DNA of 64,000 bases from Sodiomyces alkalinus F11 (lineage: Eukaryota > Ascomycota > Sordariomycetes > Glomerellales > Plectosphaerellaceae): the NCBI RefSeq assembly GCF_003711515.1, contig NW_021167081.1, positions 2,908,483-2,972,482 of the forward strand. Direction: 5' to 3'. Of this stretch, positions 1 through 10,214 are shown piece by piece. Both the position numbers and the translations under genes were made by a program. The stretch's first letter is position 1. Every line of letters starts with the position of its first letter. The notes under the pieces were generated by a model. The model made no database searches, was not told where the DNA came from, and was given only the letters and a program-made list of their open reading frames with translations.

Positions 1-1035
1 AATAACAGGAGGCTTTACAATAAGTAATAAAAATAGACTCCTTTGCGGAGATAACGACTGTAGCTTATACGGATTAGATAGTGCTGGAGCACCTATCCTA
101 GGATAGATAACTATGCTGTAGATTGCTATACCGTAGACTATGATATGGATAAATATAAATTTGTAGTCCACGGTTACTAATACTACGGGAATAATCACCA
201 CTACCGATATAAATATAACCGCCACGGGAATATAACCGTATTCCGAGAAACTAGTAAAACGTATAGTCGCCGATTACCGATTCGTAATTACTAATACCGA
301 TAAATCTATTACCTAGTATCTAACTACTAGAGTTAATTAACTAATCGGATCTATACTCTTTAACTAAACGATCTATTAGATAGACTAAAAACGAAAATAA
401 TAATAGATAATAAGGCCCTAAAGTATTATATTATCGTCTTAGCACTATATGATAGCGGTATAATCGGTATTAACTAGCTAAATACCCGAACCGGTATAGA
501 ATCGTCTAAGAGGTTATTAAATAGCAGTATAATAGTTTCTAAAAAGGCAGCGTAAAAGACTTCTATCGCCTAGCGATAATAATGATTTTATAAATACATA
601 ATATAAAGGATAATAAATAACGAATACCGGCAGTATTAGAAGCATTCGGGTAAATACACCTATATAGATACGTATAAATACGTAAACGACGTTCGTAACT
701 AGTCAAGTTGTATCGTACCCTAGTATAACCGTTGTAGACGTATTCGATCTTAAATATAGGTTTATAGACCAAATTAGGTAGTTATAGCGATAGTGTGACA
801 ATCTTAAGGTAACTATATAAAGTAATTTTACCCACTGCTACGACGATTATATATAGAAGATTAATAATATTAGAATACTCGCCGATACGAATATATAAAG
901 TATAACTCGTAAACTATAGGCGATAGAACGCAGAATAGTCGATATTAAGATATAGTAAGGAATTATGGCAATAAGAATTACTAAGATATAAGATAACCTT
1001 AATAAATTAACGTCTATAGCTATACTAGACATCCT
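1..1035 (+). pseudogene. Unidentified RIP-degraded coding remnant with C-terminal coiled coil
   Basis: On the plus strand a protein-like reading can be followed once TAG/TAA are taken as former Trp/Gln codons. The first 300 bases read through a Gly/Thr/Ile-rich stretch including CSLYGLDSAGAPILG. Bases about 780-1020 read as a heptad-like, charged segment (for instance LQAIERRIVDIKIQQGI) that looks like a coiled coil. CA and TG are nearly absent, so the region is strongly RIP-mutated. It is cut at the right by the LINE 5' end and at the left by the window edge. I do not recognise the family. It could be part of another transposon or a duplicated host gene. The short minus-strand frames here are shadows. 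Confidence 0.35.
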
Positions 1036-1403
1036 TTTTACAACTCACGTGGGGGGACCTACGTTGTACGCGCAAACGCCCTAAACCACTCAAAACCTGT
1101 CTTAATCGATAGCTCCTTTTAAGCTGTATATGTCTATCTATAGCCCCGTATCGCGTAGGCGCTAATTTAGGCGTATTTTGAGTGCGAAAATGCCTGGAAA
1201 TAGCCTTACTTTTCCCCGCGTGCGGTGGAAAAGTCTAACATGGCCCGTGCGCCCACGCTAACAAAGCAGCAGGCTTAGCCGCACAGAGCCGCACCCCCGA
1301 CCTCTATAAACAATAACCCACTAGCCATAACGCTAGCCATAACAACGCCCCTAACGCCCCTAACGCCCCTAACACCACTATAACTATAGAGAGCCTAGGG
1401 GAG
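1036..1403 (+). promoter_or_regulatory. LINE 5' UTR
   Basis: This stretch is GC-richer and keeps more CA/TG than its surroundings, with no convincing frame until about 1400. It begins with a G-run (about 1049-1055), as Tad1-type elements often do, and ends just before ORF1. It would hold the internal promoter of the LINE. That role is inferred from position only. Confidence 0.4.
1321..1372 (+). repeat. Short tandem repeats in the LINE 5' UTR
   Basis: Two copies of a 12-base unit (CTAGCCATAACG-like) are followed by three copies of the 9-base unit CGCCCCTAA. Repeated 5' UTR modules are common in LINEs. Here the arrays sit immediately before ORF1. Confidence 0.7.
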
Positions 1404-2017
1404 GTGGATATAGGTAATACCTCTAATATAGAGAATTTAACCCTCGCTCCGCCCCTGAATTCGAAAAGGCATCTTAGCCCCTTTATGCCGACCCCTAGAC
1501 GATTCTCTAGGACCCGAATCGAATCCCCCTCGGCCTCGGAAGCCGAAGGCGCTTTCGAAACGCCCTCTAAGGCCCCCCTGCTTCTAGGGGCCCCCCTGCT
1601 AAAAAACCGAGCCTTTTAGCCTCTAAATAGGCTAAAAGGGCGCCTGGAATAGCGACAGCCCCTGGAGAAACCTCGGCTAAGCCCCAGAAGTCGACTAGTT
1701 CCGCTAGTAAGGCATAGACTAAGAAACTACTCTAACAGGCTCTTCAGCTACTTTAATAGGCCTATACCCTTAACCCTGTCCCCTAGATTAAGGCCCTATC
1801 TGTAGGGCTTAAATCTACTATTAACGGAGTACTAAAACCCTCCTAGCCCCCTACCCTCGAATAGAAGGTCGACGAACTAGCCTAAGCAGTTCGCAGGCTT
1901 ATAGAACTACCTAAACCCCTTTATAGCGAGGCTGTAAAGGCGAAAAAAGGCCTTACCCAGGCCTCTATTTCAGGGGCTTCAGCAACTCTAGCAGCTCTAG
2001 CTCTAGGACTATTAGTC
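1404..2017 (+). pseudogene. LINE ORF1, 5' part (interrupted)
   Basis: N-terminal part of the gag-like ORF1 of the LINE. From 1404 an open, Ser/Pro-rich frame runs about 70 codons. After about 1600 the coding-like sequence continues in another frame (Lys/Ser/Ala-rich, then Leu/Gln-rich with LQQALQLLQQ-like repeats, then VDELAQAVRRLIELPK). A frameshift or a second start therefore lies near 1600. The frame stops where gypsy-1 inserted at TAGTC (2013-2017) and resumes at 9346. The true start codon is unclear: 1404 is a GTG and no ATG is obvious upstream. Confidence 0.55.
2013..2017. repeat. Left target-site duplication of gypsy-1 (TAGTC)
   Basis: TAGTC lies immediately before the LTR start TGTTACGG. 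The identical TAGTC lies immediately after the right LTR at 9341-9345. A perfect 5-bp duplication in spite of heavy RIP fixes both ends of gypsy-1. Confidence 0.93.
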
Positions 2018-2546
2018 TGTTACGGCCAGCAGACCTAACATATACCAAGGACATACTGGTTATAACGTACTAGGGCGGTCAGCGCACCAGGGCGTAACCA
2101 GAAGATAACTTAGGACGATATCACGTGCCGGGTTACGTGATGGATAACCGGTATAGTGTGCACCCGCACAGGGAACCTATTAGTATAGGAGGATCACTGG
2201 GATCACCAGGGGTCACTTAGTCCGAGAAGTGATCCGGCGTGATCCCGAACCAGGAGATTACCAGGATACCCGTGATCCCGTAGATATATATACCAGCATA
2301 TCCTAGGTCTTACTTCTATTAGAGAACAAAACATCGATTAATCTAAGTCTTTACCTGGACTAGTAGTCTACGCTCGACTCTACCTTATAAAGAAGACGCC
2401 TAGTCTTTACGACGTAATTACGATTAAATACTATAAACGATAGTTACTACTCTTTAGTTAATATCCCCTTCTTATTTTAAACTAAAACCCCGACGCTAAT
2501 CCCCTATTATCCGTTATACTATAAAGGGCCGGAAGCCGTCGTAATA
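2018..2546 (+). repeat. Gypsy-1 5' LTR
   Basis: 529 bp, aligned base for base with 8812-9340. It contains the same GTGATCC-rich palindromic block (about 2190-2280, several GGATCAC/GTGATCC copies) that may hold promoter elements. It starts TGTTACGG and ends GTAATA, where the partner keeps GTAACA, a direct CA-to-TA RIP difference. Confidence 0.93.
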
Positions 2547-2586
2547 TTTTAATCGATCCTATTCGGTAAGCTAACCTTAATAGCTA

Positions 2587-4640
2587 ATAAGTAGTACGCC
2601 CGAAGCAGAAGCTACTTCGCCTAAGGAAGAAGAAGTCACTTTATCTAAAGAAGAATTATCGTCTGAAGAATCTAGTTCCTCCGACGAAGAGGAAGGACTA
2701 GAATAACCTTAATAAGACGACGAAGTAGCCAGTAACCACTCTTCTAATATATCGAATAATAACCGTACCACGAACGCTATAAGCACCACGACGCCTACCA
2801 CTGCCACTAGAGGAAGTAACGACCTTTAGCAGATTCGCGATATAATTACTCAGCTTTAGGGGGAGAATACGACCCTAAGAGCTTAGTTAAACTATCCTGG
2901 AATCGGGGCTAAGTATAGATACCCTATACCCCCTAAGTACAACGGGACTCAAGGATAGCTTTAGAGCTTTATTACTTAGCTTAAAGGCTACCTCCTATTC
3001 TACTAGGATAGTATCCGTACGGAAGAAACTAAGGTACTCTATACCGCGGCACTCCTTACGGGAGATACGTATAAATAGTTCGAGTCTATCTATAGAGACT
3101 ACCTAGAGAATATAGGAATAAAGATCCTAAGGAAGCCCGGGACCACGGCAATCTTCGAGAACTTCGACGTATTCGTTAAGAGACTTAACGCTATCTTCGG
3201 CCAGCCCGATAAGGAACGAGTCGCGGCCGAATAACTAAGCTAGCTATATTAGACTAAGTTAGCTATAGACTATACTACGAGATTCCAGTAAATCTCGTTA
3301 AAGCTTAGCTACCCGGATAAGCCCCTTATAGATCGGTACTACTAAGGACTTAGGGAAGAAGTAAAGGACGAACTATACCGATTAGACTAACCTAAGACGT
3401 TTAGCGAATATACCGCGATAGTAATTCGTATTAATAACCGGAACTATAAATAACGCTATTAGAAGAAGTATTAAATAAGCGTTCTATTCTACACGGCTAA
3501 TCCGAAGAAGAAATAATTATACCTATACTAGTTCGGAAACACCTTATATAGATATTATAGTAGACCTATAAAGCTCGATAATATTAACCGACAGAGCGAT
3601 AAGCAGGGTAAAAGGGATATAACTAAAGTTAAGTGTTATAACTATAATAGGCCAGGTTACTACGCACGCGACTATTATAAGCCTAAAAAAGAACGACCGT
3701 AATAATAAGCAAACACGATTAAGAAAAGAAGACCCTAGAAGGAAATTAACGCTATTAAACACCTAGAAATTTATAAGGACGAAATACTATACGTTAACCT
3801 CTATTAGGCAACCTACTACGATAACTATTATCTAGCACACTAATCAGGGAAAGACGGAGCTAGGTACTACCCTAAAAGACCCTAAAAGATACTCGCTATA
3901 GTATCTAGTAATAAGTACGGTAATAACTATAGCCTTAAGATCCTCGACTAGGATAAGGATAAACTAGCTTTATAAACTATCGCAGAAATCCTTTAAAAAT
4001 ACGGATAGACGAAAGAAGAAGCTAAGAGGCAGAAGCAGATCTTAGAAATCTAGAAGGAAGGAGATTGTACCCGGGGGAGAATCGCCAAACTCAAAGAGCA
4101 AGATTAGGAAACGGAGTCCGATAAAACCCCGGATAATAACACGAACTTCTAGTATTAACCTATAAAAGCAGCCGACCTAATTAAGGAGGAAACTATCTAG
4201 CTACGGATACTCGATTAGCTTACGGAAGAACCCCTTAGATAGACCCACTAAGTTCGTTTTACTAAACTTAACTTCGATAACGCCTACCGTAGGATACCCA
4301 CGAATACTAGCGGGGAATAGCAGTAAACTATACGTTAGCGACCTTACCGTGCTTAGGAAAACCGAGACACTCTTACTAACCTAATAATAAGCCTATAAGG
4401 ATCGGACGATTAACTACCTAGGCATAACTACTACGGGTACTAGTTAGATAAATACAACACTACTAGCTACGCAGCACACGCTTCTAAGAAAATCCGACGA
4501 CTAGAACAAGACCAAGGAGCTTAGGAGTCACGCTTCTAGACCCTCGATAAGCGCCTACGATAAATAGAACGGCTCTTAACCTAGTACGGGTTCTTAGATA
4601 AGGAAATATCCCTTAAATACCGAACTAAACGGGCAAAAAA
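2587..4640 (+). pseudogene. Gypsy-1 gag remnant with CCHC zinc knuckle
   Basis: Structural protein of the retrotransposon that forms virus-like particles. The frame containing PEAEATSPKEEEVTLS begins near 2587, where ATA is a plausible RIP product of an ATG start. An acidic Ser/Glu-rich N-terminus is followed by a capsid-like helical region (about 2900-3450; YPIPPKYNGTQ then FDVFVKRLNAIFGQPDKERV). The zinc knuckle is at 3634-3675, where the pattern C-x2-C-x4-H-x4-C is still recognisable: the first Cys is intact, but the second Cys, the His and the last Cys are all Tyr. Those are the changes RIP makes in TGY and CAY codons. Many in-frame TAA/TAG replace Gln/Trp. Confidence 0.82.
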
Positions 4641-7600
4641 CTAGGAGTATACTATCGCTAGGAGTATATAAGAGGCACTCGATAGATATACTCTATAATA
4701 TATAGTAGTATAGGGCACTATTATATTAGAATACGACTTAATAAATATAAGATAAACGTATTATTAGATATAGGCGTAGCAGGAAACTTTATCTTACTAG
4801 TAGCCGTGAGAAAGTTCTTTATTCCCTAGGTTAGAAAACACCTAGAAAAGGAGTATAAGGTTACTCCGTATACGGGAAAGAACTAGTCCTACGAAGAAGT
4901 TATTATTAACTAGGAGATTATATACCTTTAGGTTAAAATCCAGAATAAGACTAGAATAATAAAGTTCGGTATATACGATATAGGTTATAAGGACGTTATC
5001 CTTAGCGAACTATAGTTTAACGAATAGAATCCTGATATAGACTAGAAGCTTAGCTAGCTCCGGTGGCGATTAGAGAGTAAGCAGGAGACTACGAAGGAAA
5101 CCTTACCTGATCCCGATATCCGTCGAAAACAGTATAAAGACTTACCGACGAAGGAGCCTTAGGGAGACTTAGACAGCCGCCAGAAGTCAGGGACTAAGGC
5201 GAAGGAAGTACGAAAGACTTTAAGACAGCAGCGACGGCATAACCACTAACGCGTAACTAATATTATTAAAGGAATCTACTAGATCGTCTAAGCAGAAAAA
5301 GGACTAGTAATAAGCGATTACGACAGACTCGCTAAGGTATTACTAGAATACCGTATATACGGAAAGCTATTTGCCGAAAATCTAGAGACCGGATTACCGA
5401 AATACCGATACTATAATATAAGATACCCTTAAAGGAAGGAATATACCTAAAATTCTTTCTAATTTACGGGCTAAACTAAAAGGAATTAGATACCTTAGAA
5501 GAATATCTCGAAGAGATACTAGTAAAAGGCTATATTAGAGTATTATAGTCACCGGTAGGATACCCGATCCTATTTATACTAAAGAAAAACAGTAAACTAC
5601 GACTATATATTAATTATCGATAACTTAACGATATAACTATTAAGAACCGCTACCTATTACCTCTTATCTTAGAAATACGAGATTAGCTAGTTAGAGCGTA
5701 ATAGTTCACGGTATTTAACTTAAAAGGAGCCTATAACTTAATCCGGATTAAGGAAGGAGAAGAGTGGAAGATAGCGTTTCGGACGAAGCGAGGATATTTC
5801 GAGTACCTCGTTATGCCTTTTAGACTAATAAATACGCCGGTATCGTTCTAAACACTTATTAACGACGTCCTAAGGAAGTATCTAGACCACTTTGTTATAG
5901 TATACCTGGATACTATCCTAATCTTCTCCAAAACACTTAAAAAACACCGATAACACGTTTACACGATCCTATAACTCCTATAAAACGCCGACCTATTAGT
6001 TAAACTAGAGAAAGTTTAATTCTATATATAAGAAGTTAACTTTTTAGGTTATATAATACGACCTAATAAGATCTATATAGATAAGGCGAAAGTCTAATAC
6101 GTCTTTAAGTAGCTATAGCCCTAGAATATTCGCGATATTTAGTCCTTTCTCGGACTTATAAACTATTATCGATAATTTATTAGAGACTATAGTAAGATTA
6201 CTATCCCTTTAACTAAAGTAACTAAAAAGGGACTCGACTTCGAATAAAATAAAAGAATAGAAGAAGTATTCTAAGCTCTTAAAGGAAGGGTCACCATCGA
6301 ACCTATCTTAGTAATACCAGACCCTGATAAAGAATACGAACTCGAAATAAACGTATCCGATTAGGCTCTAGGAGCATAACTCGGATAGCGCGACGTAGAA
6401 GGAAGACTACACCCTGTAGCCTTTATATCCAAGAAACTTAGTGGACCAGAACTTAACTATCAGATCCACGATAAAAAGTTAATAGCTATTATCGAAGTCT
6501 TTAAAGAATAAAGACCGTATCTATTAGGGATAAGATACCCAGTATAGGTCTATACGGATTATAAGAACCTCGCGTAATTCACCACTACTAAGGTTCTTAA
6601 TAAACGATAGATCCGATAAGTAGAGTTCCTAGTCGAATTCAATTTCTATATTTAGTATATAAAAGGGAGCGAAAATAGTCGCGTAGACGTACTTAGCCGA
6701 CTAGGGACACCTAATAAATCACCTAAACCGTAAACTATACTCTAATAGGAAGGAGAAGCTCTTACTCTAAAGGATAGAGAGGTAAATAGCATTAATCGGA
6801 TAACTAATACTATATTTAAAGAAGCACACGCCTCGCCGATATATAGATATCAAGGAATTTATAAAATATACTACCGATTACGCTAATAATACGGCTATAT
6901 AGGAACTAAAGAATAAGTCAGGGACTTTATTCGTAACTACGATATTTACTAGAAAGCAAAGAGCAGCCGATATAAACCTTACGAACTACTAAAGCCACTA
7001 CTAGTAGTAGACAGACTATAGAAATCGATTATAATAGACTTCGTAACAGGATTTCTACTATCTAAAGATCCAGTAATAGGAACCGCCTATAATAGTATAT
7101 TCGTGATTATCGACCGATTCACGAAATACACTCTTTATATTCTATATATTAAAAATATTATAGTAGAAGAACTAATAAGTATCTTTATCGACCGCCTAAT
7201 CAGGGATCACGGCGCACTAAATAAAATCATCACGGACAGAGATAAGCTCTTTATTAGTAACTTCTAGAAAGTAGTTATAAGCTAGCTAGGAACCAAATAT
7301 AAGTATTCGACAGGGTTTCACCCTATAACGGACGGATAAACCGAAATCATAAACCAAGTCCTAGAACAGTACCTACGATACTACGTAGGGTACGAATAAG
7401 ATAATTAGGTGTAATACCTGCCACTTACATAGTTTATATATAACAGCTCGTTAAACGAGTTAATAAAGAAAATACTATTCGAAGTAAAGTACGGATATAC
7501 ACCGATAGTATTTAGAAAACCTTTAGAAGGACTAGACGCACTAAGAGCGATAAAAATAGTTAAAAGCATAAAAAAACTATACGAAGAACTATAAACCGAC

Positions 7601-8062
7601 CTGGAGATAGTCAGAATATAAATAAGCAGGTACGCGAATTAATTAAGGATTAAGGGACTAACCCTTTTAAGGGGGGACCGCGTCTACCTTATTCGTAAAA
7701 ACATCAGAATATAACGACTAAGCGATAAATTGGATTTTAAAAAGTCAGGACCGTTTAAAATCCTAGAGAAAAAATCAGATACGAACTATATTCTATCACT
7801 ACCTCCGATAATAAGGATATATAATAATTTCTATATTTTACTACTTAAACTAGCACCCAAAAACGTAAAAATAATATAAGATACGATTATAGTCGATACT
7901 AGCGACGTGTATAAAGCAGAACGAATCCTTAACCACCGAGAGACGCTAGATAGCACCGAATATTTTATAAAATAGGAAAATTACGACCACGGCGATAATA
8001 TATAGGAACCTAAAGAAAACCTGATTAATTATAAGCAACTCCTAAAGCAATACCGATAGAAC
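4641..8062 (+). pseudogene. Gypsy-1 pol remnant: protease, RT, RNase H, integrase, chromodomain
   Basis: Polyprotein readable almost end to end if stops are read through. Protease: VLLDIGVAGNFI near 4755 (D-x-G active-site region). RT: about 5440-6010, with MPFRL and a catalytic box at 5903-5930 reading YLDTILIFS, so the second Asp of YxDD is Thr here. RNase H: about 6330-6720 ([10 protein letters not shown], then DVLSR). Integrase: about 6930-7450, with the three acidic residues in IIIDFVTG, ITDRDKLF and TEIINQVLE. Chromodomain: 7907-8055 (VYKAERILNHR, both Trp codons now TAG). Chromodomains direct such elements to heterochromatin by binding methylated H3K9. gag and pol appear to be in different frames. 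Confidence 0.88.
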
Positions 8063-8159
8063 ACTATCAGGACCCAGAACCGGACGCCGCGGTCTGCGTA
8101 AAATTAATATCCAGAAAATCACCTATATCCTGCGATAGGATTAGATTCCAGTTAATTAT

Positions 8160-8640
8160 ATTAACCGCACCCGCCACCCGCGCATCAACCACCGCTTCGG
8201 ACTCCTTACGATCCGCCCTCTAAAGTATTAAGGGACTTAAGGCCACGGGCCACTATAGTTATACCCTTAGAACGAAGAGACTCCCTCTGACGACGGATTC
8301 GGGCTAGACGGGCTAAAGACTCAGAAGCTTCCTTCTATGCCTTCTCTAACGCGCGATAAGCAGATAGAAGGGAAGCCTCGGTCACCTCCTCCTCCGTTTT
8401 AAGACGCTTTATTTCCTTATTAATACGTGTTAGTAGGGAGAGCGGTTAGTAAGAAGAAACGGCTCGCGGAGAATAGGAAGACACCCATAAGAAGATAGAG
8501 GGATACCTAAACTATCGCACGAGCGACCATAACGAATATATTCCCTATAACGAGAGATACTCTCAATTATAAGGCACCGGAAGCCTTTCGACTCGTAAAA
8601 GGAATAAGGCATAACTTCTACTCCAGAAAGCTTAATAGTA
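8160..8640 (-). pseudogene. Antisense Cys-cluster/coiled-coil frame in gypsy-1
   Basis: Read on the minus strand from about 8640 down to 8160, between the end of pol and the polypurine tract. It gives a Cys cluster degraded by RIP (RCLI... SRYREYIRYGRSCD, where the Tyr residues look like former Cys). This is followed by a charged coiled coil (EEEVTEASLLSAYRALEKA, then LARLARIRRQRESLRSKG). The first 61 codons are still open (8430-8612), and the rest is broken by a few stops. The arrangement resembles uncharacterised Cys-cluster plus coiled-coil proteins that I recall as widespread in annotations of fungal genomes. Its function is unknown. It runs opposite to gag-pol, so it is either an accessory gene or a host-derived passenger. 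Confidence 0.55.
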
Positions 8641-8795
8641 CGCGATAACTTAATTCGATACTACGTTTTACGAGAAAGCTATAACTTCTATATACGACCG
8701 GATATAATAGTTAGCTATAAGAGAAAAGAAGAAAACCCGGGGGGTTATAAACCCGGGGTAGGCAACCTATTTATACGACCGCTAGGATAGCGCTT

Positions 8796-8811
8796 AGAAG
8801 GGGGAAGGTAA
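8796..8811 (+). promoter_or_regulatory. Gypsy-1 polypurine tract
   Basis: The purine run GAAGGGGGAAGG lies immediately upstream of the 3' LTR start at 8812. This is the expected primer site for plus-strand DNA synthesis. Confidence 0.75.
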
Positions 8812-9340
8812 TATTACGGCTAGTAGACCTAATATATACTAAGGATATACTAGTTATAACGTACTAGGGCGGTTAGCGTACTAGGGCGTAACTAGAAGAT
8901 AACTTAGGACGATATTATATACCGGGTCACGTGATAGATAACCGGTATAGTATACACCCGCATAGGGAACCTATTAGCATAGGAGGATCACTAGGATCAC
9001 CAGGGGTCACTTAGTCCGAGAAGTGATCCGGCGTGATCCCGAACCAGGAGATCACCAGGACACCCGTGATCCCGTAGATATATATGCCAGCATATCCTAG
9101 GTCTTACTTCTATTAGAGAACAAGACATCGATTAATCTAAGTCTTCACCTAGACCATTAGTCTACGCTCGACTCTACCTTATGAAGAAGACGCCTAGTCT
9201 TTACAACGCAACTACGACCAGACACTACGAACGATAGTTACTGCTCTTTAGTTGACATCCTTTTCTTATTTTAAACTAAAACCCCGACGCCAGTCCCCTA
9301 TCGTCCGTTATACTATAGAGGGCCGGAAGCCGTCGTAACA
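8812..9340 (+). repeat. Gypsy-1 3' LTR
   Basis: 529 bp, same length as the 5' LTR. It starts TATTACGG (RIP-altered TGTTACGG) and ends CGTCGTAACA. It keeps some CA/TG bases that the left copy has lost and vice versa, so the two copies were mutated independently. Confidence 0.93.
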
Positions 9341-9345
9341 TAGTC
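9341..9345. repeat. Right target-site duplication of gypsy-1 (TAGTC)
   Basis: Exact copy of 2013-2017, directly after the 3' LTR end. Confidence 0.93.
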
Positions 9346-10190
9346 CCCCTCCCCCTCCCACCCCTCCTAACAGACCCTAAAAAGGTCCCTAAGGTTATTC
9401 TATAGCCTAGGGCAGGGGCAGCGATGCCTAGGGAAAACCTTGACCCCCTCGCGCTTCGGAATAAGATAAATAAGGCCCTAAAAATCCCTATACCTAAGGC
9501 TATTAGCCGGTCAATTAACGGGAACCGTATTTTTACCCCGGGGCCAAAATATAGCGTTTAATAGCTCCTAGACTCGTAGAATTAGTGGTTTAAAGAGCTA
9601 AACCTCCCTCTCTAGCCCACCTAGCCTATAGGCAACTGATTTAAGCTTATTATTAAATAGGTGCCTTCTAGAGCCTTTAGGGCTTGGGGTAGCAATACCC
9701 CTTTACCCGACTCTTCCGAGCCGCTGTAAAAGGCCCTAAACCGAAGCCTATAACAGGGCCTAGGTCTACAGGACCTAGCCACCGAAATCGGCACCTTTAA
9801 CCCTATTAGGGTAGTAGGGAAGCCTCGGTGGCTAGGGGCTCTAAACGCGTTTTACGGTATAGTGGTTATTTCTATGCCCTCTAGTAAAAAACAGAAATAC
9901 TACCTAAAACAGGGGCTCTAAATAGCCGGCCAGCGGCTAAACGTCTATAAATATAGGCCTATAACCCCTAGAACCTAGTACTCTAACTGCTAGAGATTCG
10001 GGTATATCCGCGGGACCTATAAAGGCCTAGTTACCTGCCCTATCTACACCGTTAAAGGCTATAGGGAGAAATACCACTACTACAACAAGTATAAAGAATA
10101 CGGAGACTACGAGTATAAGACCTATAAGTGCTATAACTACGAGGGAGATCACCTCCCCTTTACCAGGGACTATACGGTCTTTTAAGCTAT
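9346..10190 (+). pseudogene. LINE ORF1, 3' part with zinc knuckles
   Basis: Continuation of the LINE gag-like protein after the gypsy-1 insertion. It reads through a basic/Pro-rich stretch, then LGALNAFYGIVVISMPSSKK, and ends in a Cys/His-rich region at about 9990-10185 (FGYIRGT, CPIYTVKGYREKYHYY, KCYNYEGDH). Several Tyr positions there probably were Cys or His before RIP. This fits the nucleic-acid-binding C-terminus of Tad1/I-type ORF1 proteins. ORF2 follows within a few tens of bases. Confidence 0.65.
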
Positions 10191-10214
10191 GAAACCCTAA
10201 ATTGTATAACTAAA

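Larger units (their letters stand above)
2018..9340 (+). mobile_element. Gypsy-1: complete Ty3/gypsy chromovirus nested in the LINE
   Basis: A 7323-bp plus-strand LTR retrotransposon. The two LTRs are both 529 bp and share the ends TGTTACGG...CCGTCGTAACA, with RIP changes at the ends. A 5-bp TSD TAGTC flanks it. Inside, in order: gag with CCHC knuckle, protease, RT, RNase H, DDE integrase, chromodomain, then an antisense frame before the polypurine tract and 3' LTR. This order (integrase last, chromodomain at the C-terminus) defines a Ty3/gypsy chromovirus. Every coding region is broken by CAA/CAG/TGG to TAA/TAG changes, so it is dead unless supplied in trans. It inserted into LINE ORF1 and is therefore younger than the LINE. 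Confidence 0.93.
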
